Part shown: positions 11,068 through 24,839 of the stretch, in pieces
Layout of the letters: every line of letters starts with the position of its first letter
Position numbering within the stretch: position 1 is the first letter of the stretch
Source of the DNA: Sipunculus nudus
Taxonomy: Eukaryota > Annelida > Sipuncula > Golfingiida > Sipunculidae
Length of the DNA: 64,000 nucleotides
NCBI GenBank assembly: GCA_026874595.1
Contig: CM049321.1
Coordinates: 9,608,979-9,672,978, forward strand
Reading direction: 5' to 3'
The notes under the pieces: generated by a model
Seen by the model: the letters and a program-made list of their open reading frames with translations, nothing else
Databases searched by the model: none
Told to the model about the DNA's origin: nothing
Position numbers and translations under genes: made by a program

Positions 11068-14000
11068 GCGGTTACATGGAGAGTTGTTAGAGAAGAAAAA
11101 GATATGGCATAATAAATAACACAAAATCTTATGAGCCGAATGGACTACATCAAACCATGTTGACATTAAACGGAAATACGATGATCTGCGTTATATTTTC
11201 AGGATTTACTTGGCATTGGCAGTGACAAGGCTAATATCTTGCTGGCGGCAAATCAATTTTAGTTTAATCCATTTTTTGTAAATGCTAAATCTAAAAAGAA
11301 AACGAGATATAATGAAGGTAGACGTATTTATTTGATTCTGGACGGAATTGAAAGGAAAGTAGGTGTAGCTGATCTATTAATTCTATAAACTACTTAAAGT
11401 AAAGCACTAGCGCATTCCATGTGGGAACCGATAGTGACAAATCTCACCGAGCTTCCGGCTTTGCTCCTGTGCTCCTCCCTTAGACTACAGAAGCCAGTCT
11501 CATATACTCATATATCATACACTCTATACTTAAAATAGAAGGCGTTGACTGAATATTTTGACCTATTGCTTAAGTCAATCGTGTATAGCAGGAAAAGTTC
11601 CGAATCCCGAATCCAGAAATAATCCGGAAAAAATCCGAAAAAATTCGCCCTGGATCCGTTTTCAAGATATTTTTATAGGTTTCCATTTTGCATTCAGAAT
11701 ACATTCCACTAAGCAACGAGTAGGAAAAACAACCTACACATTAGGAACAGTATGTTTTAGCACACCTCATTATCTATTGATGATATATAAGCTTTATATC
11801 TTTTCCCGACTTCCCAGGTGATTTGGCCCACACAATTGTGAAGGACCCATAAAGTATAAAGATCACTTAACAAATACTGGACTTGTCCTGGTGAGATATT
11901 TATCGCCGGGGAGGGAAATAACAGGAATTATCAGCTGCATGCCTCCCGTAAAATGTGATGTTTTGGTTTTCTCATTTGTGACTTAAGAGCTTCTTCCTTT
12001 TACAATGATTTTTCTTCAACTCATTTGTAACACATTTCTTTAAAATTAGTGACACTGAGTTTTATACATGATCATACATGACCGTGTTAACCAATGAGAG
12101 TGGATGACTCAAACCACATTGACATTAAATTGAAATACAGTTATTTTCGTAATCAGTCAACATTCCATAAAGGAGTATTTAGAAGATTTACCGAAGACAT
12201 TGACGCAACAGTGCTAATATATTCCTGTCGCCAAATCCATTTTGTTTAATTAATGAATAAAAATGTTAAATTATTAATAATTCTCATTGGAAGATCGAAA
12301 CATGAAAATGATTCTGGACGGATTAGCGACAAAATATTAACTTGGAGGAGAACTAAATATTGATGGACCAGCGATTTTGTAAACTAAAACCAATGTTTAC
12401 TCTCTCCGGGCTAAAATATTTTTGAAGCGATAGCATCAAATACGGGATTTGCTCTCTGCGTGTTGTATTTTTGACATTATTTTCTCTTTTCCCTGGTCTG
12501 GTTTACCAAACATAAGTAAGTGACAAACTTATCTTATCAGACTTTAACCATGAAGGTAGTGAATAATATGTGAGCCGCATGGTGTATCTGTGTGTTCACC
12601 TTGCGTGATTTGCCAAGATATCTTTCTGTATGATGTTTATTATTATACTGGAATGTATGTATTTTTACCTATCGGTGCCCGTTTTGTTGGTTATGTGTGT
12701 CTCCTTACACAATCTCCATAAATTACTCAATCCGCGAAAACATTCAATAAATTCTTTCATGACATATATTCCCTGTTCCGGTAGAACTTAATTAAACTGT
12801 TGAAGTATCTAGCTTAATTAAAATCAACTCAAGATTGGCGGGTACATGCGTTCTATAAGTGTTTTCTAGCTTTATTATCTGTTCAAACAACCCTGAATTT
12901 ATATATTTTACTGCTGCTGTCCCCAGTGAACACACCTGAAAACGTTCAGAATGCACACTCCCGGAAAAAAAATATAGAGGACGTACATTGTTTGTCGTAG
13001 GTATATGTAAGTTGTAAACTTATTTGCTACACGGATTTTTAGCAAGTTATGCAAAAAGAAATTCATACCTGTCTAGAAACAATAAAAACTTTGTATCCAA
13101 ATCACGAAGCTTGCATCACATTGAACTCATCCGTCTGTGGTTTTATCTTTAAAATTCCCTGCCCTCTAGTCCGTTGAACGCACATTGAACACACATAAGA
13201 TTATATTTCATACTGATGCCTAACTGGTTGGAATTTGTTGGTCTTTGAGTATATAGAGACGGACTGTACATAGTACAAATGTGATCCATTTGATGTAATT
13301 ATGTTGTGCGAAATCTTGATATAGGAGTCATGCAGATTGTTACAAATCGCTAATATGGTTTTGGCAATTTGGAATGTCATTCAAACTTACACGGGTGAGC
13401 AATCTTTATATATGCATCTAACATAATGAGATGAATTATCCTGACCTTAAGTATTCATTTCCATATAACCTTGGTTTCATATATGTATTTATATATTCAA
13501 TTGAAAACTGCGACCAGCAAAATCGATATTAATTCTGTACAAAAGAACGCTTCTGCAATGTTTCAGAGTATTTTACCCTTCAGGGCTTGTTTAGGCATCA
13601 AATCACTACAAAACTGTGCAAATATGCCGATCTATTTGCGGATATAATTTGGCCGCGATTGGACACTTAGCGACCCCGAAGCGGCCGGAAAAACGGAAGG
13701 GTCCGGCTACTTTTTCCATAATAGTAGGATGTTATAGTACACAGCACTCATATCCAATAAAATATTTAATTAGATTGCGTTATAAGCTGAATGGTTATTA
13801 AAGATAATAAAAACGTTAAAAGCAAAGAGGTACATACAGGCTGAATTACTAGCAAGAAGGTACAGAGACAGACAGGAAGATAAAAAACCGGAGACATAAA
13901 TAAAGAGACACGGTGAGAATTGAGAAAGGGAGAGGAATGAAAACAATTGGGCCTCGACACACAAAAACTGACAAAAAAACGGCAAATCAGAACCATTATG

Positions 14001-16999
14001 TAATGACTCGTACCATGACGTCTATAAGAGGGTTAAAGTGTATTACAACATATTGTATAAGATTGTTAGCGTTTTCGATTTATGTGGTTACCCAAGACAT
14101 CTGAGCAATAAATGTTTAAAAAAATAGCACTATTTGAAATCGCCTGAAAATATATTTCCCCTTTACTTTCTGAAAACAATTGATAAACGTAAAGTGTATG
14201 ACCACATATTAAATTGTGAGTGTATCCGATTTTTGTATGTATCCATAACACCTGAGCAATAAGTGTTTTCCAAAGATTGCACTACTTGAATTCCCTCATA
14301 CGTATTTTCCCCGTTTTGTAATGGACGTACTACTAAATTGGTTTTTACCTTTCTTGTAAAAAAATACAATTAGAGAAAACTTATTCATATGCATAAATCG
14401 GCCTGATTTATCTGATGAAGACAGCAATTAGGAGCAATATTTCAGAAATTGAACGGAACTTCACAACTGATCAACTGAGTAAATACTTGTGTTGAAGCCT
14501 GTTTTTTACTTAGAGCCAATAACATGAAGAGAATGGCCCTTATTTCTCCTCACAACCTAAATGTGATTAGGCCTCGTGGGAGTAGCTTTTCCGAGCGATG
14601 AATCTTTTCATTCAATAAAAAATCAATATTTATTATCTTTTTTTATCTCCACATGCTTTAATGTTTATAGAATCACTATAAAACATAAAATGGTCTTTAG
14701 TCCACTCCATACCTTCAAGTCGAGCTGAAATATACACGTCCAGGTATTCTCTTTTAACTGGTTATGACAGTTATTCATATAGATAAGTCACGCACTGATC
14801 ATTCTTCAACAGAACGAGGATAATTGAAGAAAGGCTTTTAGGGCTATGGCATTTTAATAAAACGTGACTTGCTGTATACTTTCTTATTTTTGTGAAAAAA
14901 AAGTTTGACAGTTATATTGTATAGCTAGGGAAAACAATAATCCTGATTGTAAGTACATTTTGTTGTGTAAACCACCAGGGTTTCGGTAAAATAACATTTC
15001 TGCGAGACAAGCATCGGTCGAAGATATATTGAGTGAGCGGCTTTATTGTTGGCTTGGTTTCGTTATTCAAAAAGATCTGTCGGGATATATAATATGATTT
15101 ATCCGTTTGTTCCAGTAGTCTTTTTGGTTTGTTGACCCTGATGTAGGAAGCATTTTGTTTTTGTTACCTTAGGTTATTTTGTTCTGTAAATTTTTGGTAA
15201 AGGTTTAGGACGGATTTTGATTAAACTGACAACAGTTAGGTAATCACACGCAAAAAATCCATTAATCATTCAGGTCACCAAAATATGATGTTTTCATGGT
15301 GCTCCTCGGGTTAAATTACGGATCAGGGTTATCCTTCAAAACAATTATTTCTCCGTGTATTTACTTCGATTTCCTATAATTTCATTTTTTTTATTAACCT
15401 TAATAGTTTGAATCTGTGAATGCGTTATGCTTGCATGTCATGTGCTTTGCGTTATTAACATTTTGGGCAAATTTTATTCGACTTGTTTAAAGGGTAAGAA
15501 TATATAATTTAATAATTGAGTTGGTAATCTTAACAGTAAGGGATAACCTGCAGTTCGGTTCAGACCACCCCGGATTTATCTGGAACTGATATAACAGGGG
15601 GGGGGGATAGCCTGAAATCGGAGTAACCGCATGATTTTTACACCGGATATGTGATCAATGGGCGCACTCTGGTTGAATGTGGTTTTACGTTAATAAGATA
15701 AAGTTCTTGAATTGGAAAATTCCAAAAAAAAAACTTCATACTATTGGAGGGATACATTTTTATATTCATATATCTGAGCCCCACAAGAGCTTGCATCTGA
15801 TGGAGGCTCTGAATCCCATATATTAGGCAGACTTTCCATGGCGCGTTGCGTTCACCGCGCTGGAAGCCAAGCAAACTTTTTTTTTCTAACAAAGGTTAAG
15901 TCTTTGTAGAGGAACATATTCGGATATCTGATGACTATTAATGAAAGATAATCTCTTGAATCTTGGAAACACCGATCCCGCGATACACAGGATGTTTATT
16001 TTTTTATATCCACATAAACAGCACAATTAACTAAACACTATACACAGTATAAGCCTGCGTCATATGTAATTTCAGTTATATGTGCCCTTTCTCCTTCAAT
16101 ACAAAATAAAGAACACAAACACTGTGAAAAAGGTCGATTGTGTTTTATTTTGTGCTCCTAATTACAGTATTTATGACAGACATTTAAAATAAAAAGAATA
16201 CCAGACCTTACTGATGATATTCTTTAAACTTCAATAAATATATCCTGAACAAACTGCAGCGTATTAATTAAACTTTATCAGATTTTATCAAGACATACCA
16301 ATTGGAGCTGACTTGTTTAGACATCCCTAGATGTAATATCTCAGAAACTAAATATAATTTTCTACCTTCCTAGTATCTTGTGCATTCAATATAAAAAAAT
16401 GGATATTTTAAATATAACACGCTTACTTCTAGGAATGTCCCGCATAGGGTATGGTGCAAAAAAAAGTATAATAAAAAAAATCATTGTTATATTGATATGT
16501 AACACATTTCCCCCTACTACAGCTTTATGTGTAATTGAACAAGTTTATCTGTATAGAAAAGTTTCATATATTGAACGGTTAATTTTCTTTCGAAACACTT
16601 GAAAAGATTCCCTTTTAGTAGGTTACCCTGATTGTCACGTTCGTCTCAATATCACACTTTAGTTCCGTTTCTCTTAAAATAATACAGCTAAAATTTACGA
16701 TATATAATGAAAAATTAAAACATCCAGGCGAGACAAGGTTATACAACCAGCAATAAAACATAAACATCAGAACGAAATTGATCAATGGAATTAAATCAGA
16801 AACTCAGGGCCTATTGTCATTACGAGTTATCATAGATGTGGCAATTTTTACTGTAAACTCTGCATACTCAAGATATCTAGAAACTGAAACCATATGATCG
16901 GTTTCTGTAGAATATAAATTTTAAATTAAATCCAAACTTTATTTATTTTGCATTGATTGTAAAAATAGGTAAATATTATTTCAAGTCATTCTCCATATC

Positions 17000-17170
17000 T
17001 CGGGTGGTGGCGTTAGGTAGTGTCTAATCATGGAGGAAACTGGAGAACCCGGAGAATCCATCGGCCTTTGACGGGCCACAACAACACACTCAAAAATCCA
17101 CGCCGAGGATCAAACCCTGGTCGGCAGTGGGTAACCTACCACTTTACCCCTAGACTGTACAGGGTTGTGG
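17000..17170 (-). mobile_element. tRNA-derived SINE remnant in copy A
   Basis: On the minus strand a box-B-like GGTTTGATCCTCGGCGTGG follows a box-A-like GTAAAGTGGTAGGTTACC. It is followed by a GGCCCGTCAAAGGCC hairpin and a TTCTCCGGGTTCTCC stretch. The same block is at 45010-45175, so insertion predates that duplication. Confidence 0.45.
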
Positions 17171-17472
17171 CAACCCAATACAAAGTTGAAATTTTAAACT
17201 GAATTTTTTTTGTTGCTTTAATATTAGGTGAAAAATAATGAGTGACACTTTTAGGCTGACCTTTTCAAACCTACATAAAATTAAATCATCATTCTTTGTC
17301 ATATATTTATGCAACATATATCTAAAATTCATTTAAGCTATTATTTAAACTCATATTTTTAGGATATTAATGAGTGTTTTTTTTAACGGAAATTACTTTC
17401 ATTTATTCGCATGAATGCGAAGGATATATTATGACAACCCCATCCCGTCTCCGCTTCCTCCTGCTTGAAAAA

Positions 17473-17492
17473 GGGGGGGGGGGGGGGGGGGG
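17473..17492. repeat. Poly-G tract of 20
   Basis: Twenty consecutive G. The aligned place in alpha copy E (about 45470) lacks the run. Confidence 0.95.
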
Positions 17493-18060
17493 AATTGACA
17501 CAAGCGTCCCCTGACCCCGCACTAACTTTCGTCCATGAACTGCATGCAGTAAAATAATATTTTTGGACAGACTCACCTGTTAACGTGGTAGCTTCTCTTT
17601 GCAATTTAAAGCTATGTTAGTCTTCAGCTAACCTTAGTGGCATAATATATTTTTACTGATGGAGGGAAATGAGACGATATTTTTTATGTCTTCCCTTGGC
17701 CTCGCTTATTTCCCTGTGGCTTTCAGATTAATGCTGGCTCTTCGCTTTCCGTGTAACGGTGTACCAGTGCAGAATAAAAAACTCCATCTGTATCAATTAC
17801 CAAAGCAAAAGAAACTATATTTTCCTCTTCTTCCTTTTCGTACCATCATGCATCTTTTATGAGGTTTACTAAAATTGTATATTTACGACATTCCGCAGCA
17901 TTAGGTCCTTTTACGGCATCGAATGAGAAATTGCTCTTGCCTTTAGGAAAAAAATTTAATCACTTCCATGTATATTTTTTTATAAAAAAAAACTTCGTTT
18001 TATATCACGTGTTTTTATAATGTCTTATATATATACCTATGACCTAGTTCACCTTGTTTA

Positions 18061-19990
18061 AACTTAGTTTGATGTGATTTCCACTGTTAATTAATGATGC
18101 TGAAAATGACGTTTATAGTTTCATAATTTTGTTGTGTTTATTTATTTTGTCATTAAAGTTTGAAATCTTGCAATTAAGTGGCTTAAACCTATATCCGTTT
18201 TCAATACTCTTTTATAAAATAATGGTTAAGTAATATTTTTTTATTAATTTCAAAATTTTTAACGAGGAAAGGCCGAGTTATTATACTGTGGGTTCTTTTC
18301 AATTTCGCGTACAACCACAGGAAGTCAAGGAGTACATAAAAAGAGCGCATGAATCAATTAGATAAAATGATGATCCAGGTAATGACATATATTTTGGCAG
18401 AAAAAAATGGATTTAAAACATTATTACAAGTCGAAAATCAAATGAGAAATTTTCTGAAAATCTAAAAAATAGCTATATATATGTAATACAATCAATTTAT
18501 CAGAGATGTAGGAACGGGTAGCTTAAGCAACGAATATCTAAGCTCTTGAAGCTAGGTCAGGGAAAGCTTGTACGGCACTCTTGGAAACTCGTAAGAAACA
18601 AAAAATGGAAACAAAATTGAACTCGGGACAACTCGTAAAGAATCGGCCAGACTTGTACATGACACATTAACAATCTGACACATCTCTGTAAAACTCTATT
18701 TTAACTCAATCCCGTTATGGCGAAACTCGTACAACTCTTTTACTCGTAATTTACTCCTAATGACTGTTTGCCAGTTATAAATCGATGAAATCTTTGATGA
18801 GTAACGCCATTTTTAAATTCGGTGGCACACGTGGCCCATCGCCCTCAAATTTCTGTAACTGTGAGAACCGTTTCAGGAAGACCGTTCAACAATCTAATAC
18901 ATGTTCACAGAAAATCAAGAGAGCGATAACATGCATTTACCAAAAAAAAATGTGGCAAAACGACAACATAACTGTGTACAGATCGCAATACAATCAGAGC
19001 TTACATGTTTTAGGGTAATCTTAAACTGGCCCATTTGGTAAGATTTGAGAGCCTCTAAATTGCATGTTATTTATATCCGGCGACAAATTATGAAACGATT
19101 TTTTCCGATTGTCTTTTTTGTTAAGATTTACCGTAAACATAGGAAATATCGGAATTCTTGAATCAATTAAGACTTTCGACGTGGGGAATCATGCATTACT
19201 TTGCTTATTTAAACGACGATATTATGTAATAAATACAACGACCGTCCGCATTTTACATATAACCCTTAAAACCATTACATTCATGTTATCAGAGAACAAA
19301 TATAACGCCAGACATCTCTTAAAACGACAGCATAGGTGTGTACAAATTACAGATACAATACGCAAGTTGCATTCTAAAGAACACACACACACAAAACACA
19401 TACACAAACTAAACGCATACGAATGCAATCATGTTTATTGATAGACAATGCAAGCGTATCACACGTGTTGATAAAAAAGCGAAATTCTGCTTCATTGGTT
19501 TATTACTTGGTATTAACAGTTTCACTGTGACACTTTGCTAAATACTTATTTTTACTAATTAAATTACAAATTAAATAACAAAATTTCATTAATTTAGTAA
19601 GCAAAAGTTTGGAGGACATATCATGGCACTTACAAAAAGTGTAGGAGGGGAACCTATTTACAACCAAGCTGTGAGTTTATATTCTAGTTTCACCCATGCC
19701 TGGTGTCAACTGCAATGTCCGAGTGTTAACCATCTCCTTTGCTAGATTAGAACGCCCAGGAGCCCCCAGAGAAGCACACTTTCTTACGTGAGTCATGGAT
19801 GTTTGGGCTCATCGTGATCAATCTCGAATTGCTCCCAGCTTCGAGTCCTGTAATATACTCCTGGAATACAGAATCCACTTTACTTAATACTTATATACAC
19901 ATCATGACGCGCACATTCCATTCAAGGTGTTTAAAACATATTTGGACCAAATACTGAAGCCTGTAAAGCAAGCAAATTTGTCCAATGTAC
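18061..19990. other. No feature recognised
   Basis: AT-rich sequence between duplicated blocks; a short (CA)-rich stretch at 19382-19408. Frames at 18785-19018 and 19109-19441 show no domain. Confidence 0.4.
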
Positions 19991-22310
19991 CAAAGAAACT
20001 ATGCGTTTCGAGTCGTTCCGTGAGCTGAACCAATTAAGTCGGCCATTAAACGAGTAAAAAAACAACCTACCCTTAAATTTATAGGGAATTACTTTATCAA
20101 CAAATAAGCTTTATTAACCACTGATAATCAACAAGCTTTTTTATCTATCCCGGACTGAAGGTCTATACGGAATTCAATGGGCATTTGCCCACACGCTTCT
20201 GAGGGACCCATCAAATGCAATCATCAGTTAACAAACATTGGACGTGCCTGGTTGAGATATTTATCGGCGGGGAGGCAACATTACAGGAATTATCAGCTGC
20301 AGGTATCGTGTATAATTTGATGTTTTGGTATTCTCATTAATGATTTAAGAGCTCCTTCCTATAATTGTTTTTCCTTCAACACATTCTTGACTCGTTTCCT
20401 TTAAAGTCCTGCCACTGACTGTTATACATAGAGGTAGGACCGTTTTAGCCATTGAACAGTGGCTGGCTTGGACAAACCATGGCTGACATGGCCGACCCTG
20501 TGTGATTGGATTGAGTTGCTACAGGTGGCTGGCAACAAATGTTTAGAAACAGTCTACGAAAGTTTGAGAATATCACAATGTTGCTTTTATTTTCAGAATT
20601 GGTTAAAACAAAGAGCGCCCGTTATGTTTTGCTGTCCTTTTTGTTTCTCCTTACATATTTTTCAACTGACTCCGGTACAAAATTCACTCAATTTGTCAGA
20701 GGCACATAGTACCTCCTTCGACAGGACTTCGTTAAGTGGTTTATTGATCTGGCTTAGAATCACTGAAACATTGGCGGTGGTATGCTCTCTAAGAGTATTT
20801 CCTTACAAAATTCTGTATCCAGGGGCTTTCATACGTAGGTTCCAACAATCCTGGAATAATAAAGTTTGCTGTTGTTGATTTTGTAAAAACATTTGAAAAT
20901 GTTGTGAATTCATACTTCAATAACAACAAGAAGTGTTAAGGTCGTGCATTATAGTTATTATATTGTTTTCCATACGAATTAATTATGAAGCTTTCATAAC
21001 ATAAAACTGATCAGTCTCTGTTGTTTGCGCAATGCAATTTCCTCCACTCGAGTCCTTGAATATAAAAAACATGAAATTATTCATACATTAAACTGTAGCC
21101 CATGAAATTCTTATAAGAATAATACCAAAAACAGACCCTTTCTAATATGACAACATGGGCCGAAGAAGATATATATATATACTTATAATTAACGCTAAAT
21201 TTGACGAAGTTTCAATGTGTTCACAGGAAAAGACCACTTCATTATGATAAGCTATTGTGTTTGTCACTGACTTTTAAGTTGTGATTATTTGTTAAACAAT
21301 TAAAAATAATAAAGTACGTATCAATAATTGTTTGGCCTTACTCTATGTAAAAAAACACTTGAAAGAAAACTGAACCTCAAAGGTTAGCAATAGAAATGTC
21401 CAGAAAACCCATACCTTAAAATTAATATAATTAGTAACGCAATTAAAAAAGTCCACATCGATAGCTAGGCTCAGAATAACTAGTATATAATCTTGCCAAT
21501 TTTCTGACAATATGTTTTGAGACAAATTAGGCTTTTTTTACAGTTAACTTTGCTCTGTCTGCTTTAACTATGCTTGGTCTTTATCGTTCTACGAAACCAA
21601 ATAATTCTACAAATTGATATATTTATTTGTATCACAATTTTATCTTGATTTATGAAATGTGCTGTTCTCTCGGGCTTTGTGTTTCAGGCTTTGTGTGAAC
21701 TAGTAAGAATTTTTAAGTATGTAAAGACGTACTGTATATGGTATAATCAATATCCATTTGAAAACATTTTGATGTGAGACAGTTTGAAACAGGTTTAATG
21801 CAGATTCCTACGATTGGCTCGTTTATTTTGCCGGTTAAATTTGCCCATCAAACTTACACGGACGAAAAATTCTATTTAATCATCTAGTACAAAGAGATAA
21901 ATTATTCTGTTATAAAATGTTCATTTCTCAATGACCTCGGATTCACACATGTATATACACCTTAAATTAAAAATAGAAATAGGAAAAGCGGGTTTTGGTC
22001 TGTATACAAAAGAACGCTTTACACAGCTTTCCGTTGAATAGACTATTCAGAGATTATCAAGGTAATAAGACACTCCGAAAATAGTGCCAAAGAGACTAGA
22101 CTCATAGTTATTTCCTTCATAAGCCAAAATGATCTTAGAAATATAAAAGATGAAGGGGAAAACGGAGCCACACACTGACAGTAAGACATTCGTGCAGAAA
22201 GACATCGAGAGTAACCAAGAAAAACAAACAAAGAAAACGGAAATGGAACCAACAAGGTGGCGGAGAGAGAGAGACAGAGAGACATAGAGACAGAGAGGTA
22301 AAGAGAGTTT

Positions 22311-22326
22311 GGGGGGGGGGGGGGGG
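22311..22326. repeat. Poly-G tract of 16 after a GA-rich stretch
   Basis: A (GA)n/GACAGA-rich stretch at about 22260-22310 runs into 16 consecutive G. Confidence 0.95.
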
Positions 22327-23436
22327 AGGGTAGCGTAGCAGAGACACACATAGAGAGAAAGAAACTGCAATATCTGTATCTATGTATAATGACACGTACC
22401 ATGACAATATAGGTGTTATTTAGGCCCTGTCTGGTCAAAAGAAACCTTTATGCATAAAGATATACCTTTATAAAAATACAACTGCTGAAATATCACTATT
22501 TTCTATATAAATACTCCAAAGGGTTGAAAAAAAAAAACGAATGGTGTGCAGAAATGTCACTCGTTGTATGTGTATATGTGTGAATACATTTATTCCTCTT
22601 TAAACGGTATCAGTGATGAGATATGAGGTTTAGAAAACAGAAATAGAGGAGAAAATGATAAATATTTACATATTATTCCATGATTAGGGCTCCCGACATA
22701 TTTTAAAATATTTAGATGGTAAATTGAATAGCCGAAAAAGTATGTGTACTACAACAATACACCTTTCGGCTAACAGGTACGATGTTATTTTTATACGTGG
22801 CAAGGGAAGCACGGGTCCAAAAGACAAAGCGTTAACAATAAGCCAGAACAACACGTATACAGATGAAAGTGATAGGTGAAATGCGGTTTAATATCGTGCG
22901 CATTTTTTTAAAATGCCATTATTCAGATATATAACTGGCTCAAGCGGATGGCTAGGTCCTGGTGAAACGATATCGATAATCCTACACTTCTGTTTGTTTG
23001 TGTACTGGGTCCGTTACTAATGACCTGACGTATGTGTTATAACACATGAGGGGATAAGAATGTATGGCTTCATATTCTTATTTCGTTGAGCATTTCCACG
23101 GCACCAGAGCAATAAGTGAATTCCAAAGACAACACTTTTTGAAAGCCGAACCACCTCTGCCAATATCCTTCAGTTTATTTTCTTTTATTCTCTGTAAGTA
23201 AGAGAAAAGGAGAAAGGTTCTTCATGTCTATTAGAATTATAATGATTCACTGATTGAAGATTTGTCTGACATTCATCACCATTTCAGATTCCCTTTAAGT
23301 CGCAAGCCGACGAGGATTTCATCAATCAATTTTAAACCAGATGTTCATAAAAAAGAATATATTGTTCCTTTATATTTACTTTTATCTTACAATATCATAT
23401 AAAAGCATTGAATTTCATGATGTTTATTCCATTCTT

Positions 23437-23640
23437 CTAAGTACCCAGCTTGATTTGCCATGAAGGAAAAAAGAATATTGAGTCACATATAGAAAAACAA
23501 TTACCGTTAAGATCAGAAATTTTACAAGTCCCTGCTATCAAAACAACTGCAAAATCGTTGAGATCAACCCTCGAGTCCTGTTTAAAGTCTGTTGATTGAG
23601 ACTGCCGGTGGCGCTTGTGGCCGGGGATCACTTGATGCAC
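23437..23640 (-). CDS. Candidate ORF with EF-hand-like loop, doubtful
   Basis: A 67-codon frame reading toward lower coordinates. It contains DFKQDSRVDLNDFAVVL, which resembles an EF-hand or dockerin-type calcium loop with Asp at loop positions 1, 5, 9 and 12. The stop at its 3' end is followed within about 12 bases by AATAAA, a possible poly-A signal. The upstream acceptor region is purine-rich and unconvincing, and alpha copy A has no matching block. It could be a terminal exon of an otherwise unseen gene, or chance. Confidence 0.2.
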   Translation of the reverse strand: MHQVIPGHKRHRQSQSTDFKQDSRVDLNDFAVVLIAGTCKISDLNGNCFSICDSIFFFPSWQIKLGT

Positions 23641-24774
23641 GACATCTGCTTAATGTGGTCTCTTTTTTTTCTGATTTCTCATATTTTTTTTTATTTTGAA
23701 CTTTCATTGGGTAACCCATGTAATGAAGTGACCAATCAAGAGTACTATTTCATAGAATGAAAAAGATCCTCCAAGCTGATCACCTAATACAATTCTTGTG
23801 TTGGAACCTTTTTTTTTTCTCACACCCAAAATATATGTGAATAACCTGTTAATTCTCCTTCCCTTTATTTTAGGTGCGAATGTCAGTTTATAATACGTCA
23901 TAAACGGTCAACCGAGAAAAGTGCCCCTACTAGTAGATTTTTCAAGCAATTAATATATTTTCAATTAGAAAAAAATATGAATGATCTTCTATGTATTTCA
24001 ACGTATTTAAGGTATGCTTAAAATCGGATAAACTAGGATACGTTTGATAGTCAACAACATATCTACAGTTCGAGTTGAGGTAAAAATGCAACGGCATTTA
24101 CTCCTAACGGATTATGACAGTTATAAATTGGTCATGCATTGATAATGCTTCACCAGATCCAGAATAGATGAAGAAAACCTTTTAGGGCAAAAGCATTACC
24201 TCCAACCTGTAATATAATGTGCCTTGCTGTATATTTTCATATTTCTGTGAATAAAGCCCCAGAGAACAGTCTCAACAGATTAACTTTTCTTTCTACTTTA
24301 AAGATACGGAGAACAATATATTCCTGTTTTTTTTTAATGGAGTTTTTTTGATGACATAAACTACATCTGTCGGCAGCTGGCGCCTCTAATAGCAGCTGGG
24401 AATCTGTGGTACTCAGTGAATCAATATACTCAGGAGGAATATTAGATCCGACCATACAGATCTTGTCCTTGATACTAGACTACAAGTTCGAAACCTCGAC
24501 CTTTGACCTTTTAGGCCGTTGATATGTTGTGGCGTAACATTGTGCCAAACACCACATTAATCCTTCATAATCCCTCAATATAAACAATTTATTATTTTTA
24601 ACCGACGGCTCCTCCTTAAGACATATCATGCTATAAGACTGGGCTCATTAATACGCAATCAACCAAGTTAAACAACAATCCCGCTCCCCCAACCAAACAT
24701 AATTTCACCAGTGACACCATTATTTTGTAAAACGGCGAATTCCTCTAATGTTAATTTTGAAGATACAATAACAA

Positions 24775-24778
<4 letters not shown>

Positions 24779-24837
<59 letters not shown>
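24779..24837. repeat. (TA)n microsatellite
   Basis: About 29 TA units. The aligned site in copy C (about 63290) lacks the expansion, so it grew after the duplication. Confidence 0.95.

Positions 24838-24839
<2 letters not shown>

Larger units (their letters stand above)
11100..18060. repeat. Segmental duplication alpha, copy A
   Basis: Diverged copy of a multi-kb segment. Its left part (about 11690-15300) aligns in order with 20040-24300, for example GAGATATTTATCGSCGGGGAGG at 11895 and 20250. Its right part (about 15960-18060) aligns with 42060-46010. The shared anchor TTTAGACRTCYCTRGATG is at 16316. Many small indels; no conserved open frame seen, so probably non-coding. Confidence 0.8.

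Noticed and set aside
20459-20878. 139-codon frame in alpha copy B
   Set aside because: The aligned region of copy A (about 12060-12800) has no open frame and changes show no codon bias.
22043-22438. 131-, 107- and 90-codon overlapping minus-strand frames
   Set aside because: Overlap a GA-rich and poly-G stretch; composition is Ser/Leu/Pro repeat and the frame is not kept in alpha copy A.
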